NCBI GenBank assembly: GCA_008711295.1
Contig: VUYV01000053.1
Coordinates: 4,589,162-4,653,161, forward strand
DNA: 64,000 bases
Direction of reading: 5' to 3'
Source: Anarhynchus alexandrinus
Lineage: Eukaryota; Chordata; Aves; Charadriiformes; Charadriidae
Position 1 is the first letter of the stretch, and every line of letters starts with the position of its first letter. A program made the translations under genes and the position numbers. Of the stretch, positions 32,891 to 41,983 are shown piece after piece. A model generated the notes under the pieces. That model did not search any database, was not told the DNA's origin, and saw nothing but the letters and a program-made list of their open reading frames with translations.

Positions 32891-33664
32891 TGTTGTTACC
32901 TGTAAAAGAGGTCTAAGTCCCGATTCTCCCGAAACACAGAGGCTATGTTTAGAGAGGAGACATAGCTTTATTCTGGCCAGGGTGCAAGGTGGAATATTTC
33001 CACAAATCATGCACACTGAATAGGACTCTGCACAGTTTGTATACACATTTTACAGTATCATTATCATATTAGAACCACCCATCTCTATTTGATTGGTTAG
33101 TAATTTACATATGATCACACAATCAAGTTGTAGCTCCTACGCATGCTCATCCCTGGGCTAAGGACTTTCTGACCTATGGGCGTGATTTTTGGTATTATAA
33201 TGAAGGTAGTTCAGCTTAGGACACTCAGAATTCTCACTTTTCTGCCAAGCTGGCTAAACTTTTCAAAACATGTAGATTAGCAGCACTTTCAAGGTCTGTA
33301 TGCTCGTATGCTTCAGGATGTTTCACTTCAAAGAACGACAATACTTGCTTAGGAGTTTTTTCTCATACGGCTCAAGGATAGAATCCTCATTATCCATGAG
33401 AATGTCTCAAAAAGTTCTTCTACTAATCATCCCTAATTGTCAGCCTAAACCACGACACTGATACTTGTGAAGAAACATCCCCGAGGCCGGCCATCTGGAC
33501 AAGTACACAACAACATGATCGTATGCAAGAACCTGTTCAGCTAATGCCAATAGTTAACAGGCCTAACTAACTTTAATGCTAACAAAACTGGCTGAGATTC
33601 TAACTATAAGGAAGCACTGTCATTGTGCTGAGTCTGTGGCCTCACACACTTCCATAGCACAACA
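32891..33664 (-). mobile_element. Solo LTR of an endogenous retrovirus
   Basis: Read on the minus strand, it opens TGTTGTGCTATGG and closes ACAGGTAACAACA, giving TG...CA ends with a short terminal inverted repeat (TGTTGT/ACAACA). About 90 bases before the 3' end is an AATAAA polyadenylation signal, then TTTCGGGAGAATCGGGAC, typical of the R-U5 part of an LTR. No internal retroviral genes flank it, so it is probably a solo LTR left by recombination. I see no matching target-site duplication in the bases just outside the proposed ends, so the borders may be a few bases off. Confidence 0.7.
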
Positions 33665-35046
33665 TCTTTTAGCCTGGAGCCAGCGTGCATTTCACACTGA
33701 TGAAGACATGACGCTATGGGGAAGGTAACCCTGGACATAACCACCTTGGATAAGAGGAAGCAAGGCCCTTTTTAGAACCCAATGGAAAATGAATGTGATG
33801 TGGTCTTCTCCTGGACATTGTGCTCACGGTGCCACTTGTTTTTGAGACGAATTTATTAGTTTGAAAAGAAAGTATGAGGGAGAAAATGGCAACTTATTTT
33901 TGCTCCATGTTTGCAGCAATCGATGGGTAAATATTTAAAACTTCTTGCAGCCAAGTTAGGATCAGGTTAGTAAACTACTTCCATGACTGTAGCTAGGCAT
34001 GGATATCATTCTGGGTGTCATGTATCCCCACTGCATCTCCACTAATGTTCAGGGTGTTGACTCAAGGAAAAATTTGGCCAGCTGCCTTGTGATTAATTAG
34101 CCACACAGATCTAAAAGCAAACATGGATCTCCTAAGTTTCCCAGGGTAATGTATACATTAAGCATTGAAAAGGCTTTGCTTTGGTAACATTGCTCTAACA
34201 AATATCCCATGCCATTTTGTGTGCATACTGATATTTAGTGTACTAAGGAGTGACTTTTCACCATGCTGGGCAGGAGGGGTTTTGCCCACAGAGCCCTCTG
34301 CTTGTAATCCCTGTTCAGCAAAGCATTTAAGCAGGTACTTAAGTGTGTTGGTGGATAAAAATGGATTGTTGTGTTGGAGTATTTAGACCACGAATGGACT
34401 CCTTTGTGTCCACAAAACACTGAAAGATTGCTGGCTGCTAGCATAAGTGGGGCTTTGTAATGAGTGCTGTGCAGAGCCTTTGTCCCTTAGGCTGAAGAAA
34501 GTGAGAAAATTGCTGACCGGGCAAGGAGGGGTGAAAACAATGGCCTGTCTCTGTTCGAGCAAATTTGGTGCTGTTCTTGCTCTTGTAGAGGCTGTTAATC
34601 GGTGTCTTTAGATACTCTGCTTTTTAGGTGTCATTAGTCCAATGGCTAATGACATTGAAAACCTCTCCCAGCAACTTTGATGTGGTAAGACTCTAACCCC
34701 TTCGTTAGGGATGGCTGCAAACTACTTCAAGAAGTCAACAGAAGCAGACTCAGCAAAATTACGCAGCATCCTTGTGGGGGGGTTGCTGGTCAGCCCAGCA
34801 TGCCCCTGAGGTACCATGTGAAGCTCTGTTTTTCACACTTTGTTGTCAAGCTCTACTTTGTCCAGGTGCTCTGAGCTGGGTCTGTGACTCTGAACCTAGC
34901 TATTGCACAACATCTTTTGTTTGCTCCAGGATGAGCATCCCAACCACTTTGCTTGGTTGTAAATGTGATCTTTTTCCTTGCGGAACCCAGCTGCGAGCCT
35001 TTGTCTCCTGAGTCTCCTGCCCTCTCCTACCCCTCAGAGCCAGCAT

Positions 35047-35550
35047 CTCAGAATCATAGAATGGTTTAGGTTGGAAGGGACCTTGAAGATCATCTAGTTC
35101 CAACCCCCCTGCCATAGGCAGGGACACCTCCCACTAGACCAGGTTGCTTAAAGCACCATCCAGCCTGGCCTTGAACACTTCCAGGGATGGAGCTTCCACA
35201 ACTTCCTTGGGCAACCTGTTCCAGTGCCTTACCACCCTCAGAGTGAAAAATTTCTTCCTGATATCTAATCTAAATCTGCCCTTTCCAGTTTAAAGCCGCT
35301 CCCCCTCCTCCTATCGCTACATGCCCTTGTAAACAGTCCCTCCCCATCTTTCCTGTAGGCCCCCTTTGGGTACTGGAAGGCTGCTATAAAGTCTCCCTGG
35401 AGTCTTCTTTTCTCCAGACTGAACAACCCCAACTCTCTCAGCCTCTCCTCATAGGAGAGGTGCTCCAGCCCTCTGATCATCTTTGTGGCCCTCATCCCAC
35501 CAGCCCCTCCACGATCCCTTGCTCCCCTCCTTTCGGGGAGCAACAACCGG
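35047..35550 (-). repeat. CR1 LINE, 3' fragment
   Basis: The plus strand starts GAATCATAGAATGGTTTAGG, the reverse complement of the avian CR1 3' end, and continues through the usual CR1 3' UTR and end-of-ORF2 strings (TTGAACACTTCCAGGGATGG, CTTCTTTTCTCCAGACTGAA, CAGCCTCTCCTCATAGGAGA). It is 5'-truncated at about 35.55 kb. The 93-codon antisense frame is derived from the CR1 itself. Confidence 0.95.
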
Positions 35551-36592
35551 TTCCCTGTTATTTCTTAGCAGCTCCTGCTGGACTGACATAGGACCCGATG
35601 CGAAGAAGAGCAGCGCCCTCTTCCTCCTGCCTTTCAGAGCTCAGAAATCTTGAGCCGCAGCAGCATTCCTGCGTGCCCGGCTCTGCTGCTCCTCGGGCTC
35701 TGGGTGTCAAGCGCCTGGAAAGTTAGAAAAGGAGGGAGAAAATCGTGTTTGTGTAGTGTGAAATGACTCGCGCTGTTTTAGCCTTAACAAGATCCCTCCT
35801 ATATCTTTAATGACCTGAATGTAAAATTTACGGCGTGGAATGCCCCAGCAGCAGAGGAAGCCTTCGGCACACAAGCCGCCTTTTGCAGGACAGGAGGGGA
35901 AGTGAACTCCCCCGAGGTTTGGGAAGTCTGAATGATGTAGTTATGGTTGGCACTTTGAATATATGTGTAGCTTACTTCAAAATAAATATTTGCAGTTCAA
36001 CTCTAGCATACATGTGGGAGGGTGAGAACTAGCATATATTAATGTTTCTTAAAATTAATCATTTTGGATATTTTATACTGGAATAATCTTATTATTGCAC
36101 AAGATAAACAGAGCTTGGTGTAATACATACCGGGGAGAAATGTCACCTGCCCTCTGTGTACACCGTTTCCTGCCCACCTGTCCAGGTGGAGTTCCTGAAG
36201 AAAGCCACATAAGGGGCATTTGGGGAGAGAGAGAAACGTGAATTTGTCTTTTTGCTTGAGAGGAAAGTTCCCTGCTGTCTTCAGCTCCATGGAAAGCTCT
36301 GAAAGACCCAGCGGCCATGTCTGTGCTTGTGTGTGCGGCCGGTTGCATAGCAGCAACACCTTCTGAGCTGTGCTCGGATCTCATCTGGGAGGAAACCGGC
36401 CAGTGAGCAATGCCAGGGGCACCATCAGCCCTGTTTTCCCCGACCCGTGAGCGGGAGCGATGCAGTTCAATGCACAGCAGCCGCCGTTACCTCCGTTAAG
36501 GGCTGTGGTTGTTCCTGCCAGCTCTGATGTGGAGGTCAGGGGAGGCCAGGCTTTCTGTCCCCCGTACCAGCCCCCATGCATGCTGTCCTTTT
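35551..36592. other. Intergenic DNA between two CR1 copies
   Basis: Unique sequence with short overlapping ORFs on both strands and no recognisable product. GC content rises here relative to the left half of the window. Confidence 0.6.
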
Positions 36593-37033
36593 ATCATAGA
36601 ATCATAGAATGGTTTAGGTTGGAAAGGACCTTGAAGATCATTGAGTTTCAACCCCCCTGCCATAGGCAGGGACACCTCACCCAGGTCCTTCTCCTCAGGG
36701 CTGCTCTCCAGCTATTCCCCGCCCAGCCTGTATTTGTGCTTGGGATTGCCCCGACCCAGATGTAGGACCTTGCACTTGGCCTTGTTGAACTGCATGAGGT
36801 TGGCTTGGGCCCACCTCTCCAGCCTGTCCAGGTCCCACTGGATGGCATCCCTCCCCTCCAGCGTGTCTACCTCGCCAAACAGCTTGGTATCATTGGCAAA
36901 CTTGCTGAGGGTGCACTTGACCCCACTGTCCATGTCGCTGACAAAGATGTTGAACAGGTCCCAGTACCGACCCCTGAGGAACGCCACTTGTCACTGGTCT
37001 CCACTTGGACATCGAGCCGTTGACCGCAACAGC
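36593..37033 (-). repeat. CR1 LINE fragment with internal deletion
   Basis: Begins with two CATAGAAT units of the CR1 3' end. At about 36680 it jumps from the 3' UTR (GCAGGGACACCTC) straight into ORF2-derived sequence (CACCCAGGTCCTTCTCCTCA, AGGACCTTGCACTTGGCCTT). About half of the usual 3' region is therefore missing. It ends near GAGCCGTTGACCGCAAC. The ORFs across it are decayed CR1 reverse transcriptase, not host genes. Confidence 0.93.
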
Positions 37034-40000
37034 CATCCCTTCCCCAGTGCTTAGTGAGTCACCTGCCAGCTTCTCCTGTTCCCCTTGGCACCCGGTCCCA
37101 AATCCTCTGCCTGCCCTTTTGCTGGCACATGGAACCCACAGCTTCTTCCCTGGCTCATGTGGGACCTGGAAGGGGCTCAGCCCATTTTCCCAGTACAGCA
37201 CAGTTACCAGCGCGGCTTTGCAAGCTCCAGAGGTGGGACCTGTTCTTATGCTCCATCAGCCACAAACAGGTCCTAGCCAGGAGTTGGCTGTCACTGAGGT
37301 ACACAGTAGAAGACGCTAGGAAGTGTACCGTTTGTTTCCCTGATCAACTCATCCTGTGTTTTTATTTTTTTTTTAGAAGTGTTTCAGCCTCTTTAAAACA
37401 GGAAAAAATAAAGGTAAGGGAGTTCTTGCAAGACTTGCATTTTAATCTTTTGGTTTGACACATGCAGTTTTTATGTTCTTGAAACTATCATCCATTTGTT
37501 GTCTCTGTGTATGAAGTGAACTAGACAGACAAATTCAGTTCAGTCTCTTCTGAGAAGCTGCGCAATGTCTGATTCCTCTCAGCATCACCAGCGTCCCTGC
37601 TCCGTGCCTGCTGCCACCAGCTCACGCACCGCACAGGGGTAAAGGAGGTTGGAGCTGTACTCAGGGGAAATGGGGAGAGCTGCCCCGGGAATAGCTGTCT
37701 CCATGAAGTCCTCGTGGTTGTGATGAGGCCCATATCCCAGCCCAGGAGGTCCTTTCTCTTGGTCGGCACTGGAAACATAGACAGTGACGTGGAGTTACTG
37801 TGCAAAACGGGCCACATCTCTCGAGAATCTCAACCTGATTCTACCTTTGTATGTTACAGGATTTCTCCAGCTCTATCTGTACTCTTTGTCTTGCTATGAA
37901 TGATGATTAAGCAGCTCACTAAATCCTTCTGGATTTTTGTATCCAGCCTTTTTAGAAAAAGACTGTTTTCTGTTCTCCAAATTACTCCAGTTATTTGCCT
38001 GAGTATGCTAGAGCTGACCCTTACACATCTTGCACTGAGGGACAGGATAACTTCCTTTTCTACATCAATTATGGTGGTTTTGTTTTCTTGAGCTCTTCAC
38101 AGTCTTCCCTCTGGAAACTGAATCTTTCTCTAAAGTTTTCTCTTTGTGCTGGCGTAAATTATTCTTTCTGGGACTCTTGCCTGCTGCTGCTTCTGCTTCT
38201 GTTAAATTATACCCCTCTGGCCTTTCTTCTGAGTTTTCTGGGGCATCTCTGCATCTCCTCAGGATATGGCAAACACTAACAAATCACTTCTTTTTAAGGA
38301 AAGATGAGAAATCAAAGAAAAGAAAAAAAATAAAAAGGACCGACCCACTTCCTGCTTTGCCTGCTGCTTCTTTCCTTTTCATCGAGAGAAGAGATGAAAT
38401 GGGGGTGTGAACGAAACTCCGCAGCTTTTCTTTCCTTACGCTGATTAAGCTGCAAGCATGACTGGGTACTAAGCCAGTATAAATCAGCTGTAAATGGGGG
38501 TATAAAATTGCTGGGGTTTAGCTCAGTCAGTTTACATCACGTGTAAAGCCAATTGTGTTTGCAGGCAGGACCTGTGTCGCTTCGTCTTCCAAGTAGAGTG
38601 GCTAATAAGCTCCTGAGCATCGGCTGTCCTCTCCCTTCCCTCCAAGAGTGTGGATCCTGAGTAATTTGAGCAGATCTACTGCTCCTCCCACTTCCCTCTT
38701 TCCCAGGATTAAAAATCAAGAGAGGAATTAGGGCCTTTATCTCATTTATTACTCTTGAGCACTGGGCAGATTTTCTTCTGATCTGTTGGCACGAGGTGTG
38801 TTTATATCATACAGCAGAAGTGCAATTGTAGGGCTCAGACAAAATGCTCGTTTGCTGAATTAAAACACAGTCTGCAGTCTCAGAGCTGTAGTGTGAGGGG
38901 GCTTTTCATGCTCCACCTGCTCCTGCAGCTTTACTCTTCTTGCCATAAGCCAGAGCTGACTGGGCATTTTGCTAGTATGCCAGGCAGAGTGCTGCTCCTC
39001 CACAGAGTTTTTATATTAAAAATTGTCTCCTGGTTTCAGTGGCAGTCCTTCTGCTTTCTTCTGTGACTCCTTGCCTTTGGGAGAGTGCAGATGTAGTCGT
39101 ATGTCTTTATTTAATCAGCTGGATAAGTGCCAAATAGCTCCCAAGGTGGAAAATAAGGTGCTTTTATCCTCCTGGGCATGTTTGCCTGAAGTGGAGCGAT
39201 GGTCCTGTCGTGTAATGAGCCAAGTCAGCTTGGGGAGAAAAAAATTATTTCCCCCTTCAGACTGTCAGCCCTGTTATCCTTCTGCACACTGACACGTTCA
39301 CTGAGCTGGGGCTGGCTCGTGCGTAATGGCCTTTATGCGAGGCTGTGATATAATGGGTTTGCGTTTTATTGTATTCTGCACTCTCATCTGATTTTTTTTT
39401 TTTTTTTCTTCCCCCCCTCTCCCAGGTCATATGAGGAGGGGCTGAAGATACACAGTCTGGCTGTGGCTGCAGAGCTCAGATGTAGCTGCAGAGCTCAGAT
39501 GTACCCACAGAGCGTTGCTGCTTTGGCATCACCGCAGCAGCCGGCACCGGCCCTGCTCAATGTCAGCATCACTGCCCGTGCGAGGACCCCCGGGGCTGCG
39601 GGGTGCCGGTGGTGCGGGCACCGCTGGCAGTGACCCTCCAGCAAAGGGGCTGCTGTCAGCCTTCGGCGCCCTCACTGCAACTAAGCTTTACCTTTAAAAT
39701 GTGCCAGGATGAAGAAAGAGGCGGTTGGTTCTGTCCCTGTGTCGTGGGTCCAGTGGAGAGGGCAGGGTGGCTGCAGCCCACAGCTGCCGGGGGACGGATC
39801 CTGCCTGGCCCCTTCCCCGCAGCCCGCAGGGGAGAGGGATGCTGTTAAGGAGGAGAGAGAAGCGTGGTTTAACGCAGCTCTGCCTGCTTGGCGTTTTCAC
39901 TACTTTCATTTGGTGTTTTTTTCTCAATATCTCTCAGTGGCTGCAAGGGGAATGTCTTTCCCTGGCTGCTTTCAGGGGAAGTCCTCTTTTTCCTCTCTCC

Positions 40001-41414
40001 CCCCATTACTTTGGGTCTCTTTCCAAAGTGTTTTTCCCTGGGCTCCCCTGTCCCTTTCCCGTCGGAGACAGGAATGTTTCCCTGAAGCTGGCCAAAGGCT
40101 GATGGCATCTTGGTGAGCAGAAAGTGAGTCTGGGCTGCGTTGGTGGGGGAGACCAAACTGGGGTCAGCACCCCAGCTCTTCCCGAAGGTTAGGAGTGCCC
40201 TGGAAGTCAGGCTTGGCATAAACCCTGGGCTGAGCTCTGCTTTTCTTGTGCTTTATCTAGCGCCACAAAGATGTCTGTTAGTTTAACAAGAACCAAACCC
40301 ACGTGGGGTGTTGCCGGATCTGTACCGTCTCTCCTGAGGCAGAGCTGCATTTTCTTCTCACCTGTTCCTTGCAGCAAATTACTTGGGAAGTGGAGGGTTT
40401 GGGTGAGTGCCTGCTGCCTGACTCGTGCTGCTGAAAGTGTGTGGCTCCTTTTCGGGTGTGTGTGTGTGTCTTTCTGGTAAGAGATGATGTATTACTTAAA
40501 AACTCTCTGTTGTAGTGAAAGAAACCCATATGTGCTGTGAGTCCTGTTAGGAAAATCCCCTTCTCTAACTATTATATCAACCAGTCTTTGTAGTACGAAA
40601 GTGTATTAACTTTGTTAACGTGTATTAGTTTATGTTAAACACTGTAGTGTGATGAGGTAGGTAGAATTTTACTGGAGACTTTGGTATTGTTCATACTTAA
40701 GTAAAACAAACTAAAGGACAGCCTGGTCCCAGAAATAAGGACTTTGCTTCTTGGATGCCTAGGGCTGCCCATGAAGGAGAAAGGATACCTCTGGACAACC
40801 AAGGTAATGCCAGCATCCCAGCCCCTCCAACATGTCTTTGAAACCCTCCCAGCATCATCTGGTGTCAGAGATGAGTAACTATAGCAAGACTGACTCCAGG
40901 GATGTCTGGATCAATAGACAAGCAGGAGGAATGCTGAAAAAATATAGTTACTTTGCAAAGTTTTGCTCTGATTGGTAATGAGTAGTGTGGCTGCTAGTGA
41001 TTAGTCAAATTGTGCTGTACCTGAATATTTGACGGGTATAGGAACCCTGGGTAAAACCACATTTGGGGTTTGGCTGGGACAATTTTTGTGACAGTCCTTA
41101 CCTTTCCTGGGGACTTGAGTAGACCGTGACGATGCAGATCGGTGCCTGCAATGCTTCGGTGAGGCTGGTGGCATCCAGAGTCTGCCCTAACCCTGCTGAC
41201 CCCAGGCATAAGGTGGCAAACCTCAACGTGGCCAGTTACACACTCCGCGCGGGGCCACATCACCCCAGCCCCGTGGGACAGTGGCATCCAGGACCATGTG
41301 GGTGCTGGGCAGCCATCACCCACCGTGACACTTCAGACTCCTTATCCAGGCCAAAAAAAAGCTGTGCCTGCAGAGGTCAGCTGGGAGGTGTGCTGGCTCC
41401 CGGGGCTGTTCGCA
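37034..41414. other. Intergenic DNA upstream of NRIP3
   Basis: No gene recognised. Contents: an exon-like 37-base segment at 37377-37413 (T-rich acceptor, GTAAGG donor), a T-run at 39392-39407, a perfect 19-bp tandem duplication at 39466-39503, a short GT repeat at about 40457-40470, and a stretch at about 40545-41190 with weak LTR-like traits (TGTTAGG start, ATTGG box, GGGTATA). GC content rises towards NRIP3. Confidence 0.55.
39466..39503. repeat. Perfect 19-bp tandem duplication
   Basis: The unit GCTGCAGAGCTCAGATGTA occurs twice with no spacer and no mismatch. Confidence 0.95.
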
Positions 41415-41529
41415 GCTCTCAAAGCCCCCCCAGCAGCCTCACGGGCTGAAAAGAGAGCGACGGAGCACCGTGACGGTGCTCCGTCGCTCTCTTTTCAGCC
41501 CGTGAGGCTGCTGGGGGGGCTTTGAGAGC
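41415..41529. repeat. Perfect 57-bp inverted repeat with 1-base spacer
   Basis: Arms 41415-41471 and 41473-41529 are exact reverse complements around a single G at 41472; I checked all 57 pairs. The centre reads GAGCACCGT-G-ACGGTGCTC, and each arm ends in GCTCTCAAAGC/GCTTTGAGAGC. It lies about 280 bases before the NRIP3 start codon, upstream of the candidate TATA box. Such a sequence can extrude as a cruciform or form a long hairpin in RNA. A fold-back assembly or sequencing artefact must also be considered. Confidence 0.97.
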
Positions 41530-41722
41530 CATCGGATGCCTGCGGCTAATCTGGCTTTCAGGAGAGGCGGCGAGGAGGAAGGGCGCCGGTTTATTCCCTT
41601 AGACCGAGCCTGAGCTCACCCGCCGTTGTTTGTGCAACGTATTGCGATGTGCCCAACCCCTCCTTTACTCGGCGACGCCGGCTGGATTACCTGCCGGTCT
41701 CCAAACGTCACCAGGCTCCGGT

Positions 41723-41728
41723 TATAAA
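41723..41728 (+). promoter_or_regulatory. Candidate TATA box of NRIP3
   Basis: TATAAA in the context GTTATAAAGCGC, 87 bases before the NRIP3 ATG, in GC-rich DNA. A start about 30 bases downstream would give a 5' UTR of roughly 55 bases. Its position makes it plausible, but there is no transcript evidence. Confidence 0.45.
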
Positions 41729-41809
41729 GCGCAGGCGATAGAGCATCCCCCCGGCTCCATCTCTCCAAGAGGCGCGTCTTCGAGAAGCGAGCCGTACACG
41801 GGCGGAAAG

Positions 41810-41983
41810 ATGTTTTATTCGGGTATCCTGACAGAGCCGAGTAGAAAAGAAGTGGAGATAAGGGAAGCGGCATCTCTCCGCCAGCAGAGGAGGATGAAGC
41901 AGGCGGTTCAGTTTATTCACAAGGATTCCGCAGATCTCCTCCCTCTGGATGGGCTGAAGAAGCTGGGGACTTCAAAAGATACT
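41810..41983 (+). CDS. NRIP3: NRIP3 exon 1
   Basis: Fifty-eight codons in phase 0, starting MFYSGILTEPSRKEVEIREA and containing LRQQRRMKQAVQFIHKDSAD and LLPLDGLKKLGTSKD. It ends GATACT before a GTAAGG donor. The sequence just before the ATG (GCGGAAAG) gives a purine at -3. Confidence 0.95.

Larger units (their letters stand above)
25701..35045. other. Intergenic region between SCUBE2 and NRIP3, first part
   Basis: No gene I can name. It contains low-complexity A/C-rich DNA (26.10-26.21 kb), an exon-like open segment (28.23 kb), a GC-richer patch with long chance ORFs (28.5-30.5 kb), a 30-bp inverted repeat (31.9-32.0 kb) and a solo LTR (32.9-33.7 kb). Part could belong to a SCUBE2 3' UTR longer than assumed or to an unannotated non-coding RNA. 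Confidence 0.6.

Noticed and set aside
36641..37054. Several 70-137 codon frames on both strands
   Set aside because: They are readings through a decayed CR1 LINE, not host genes.
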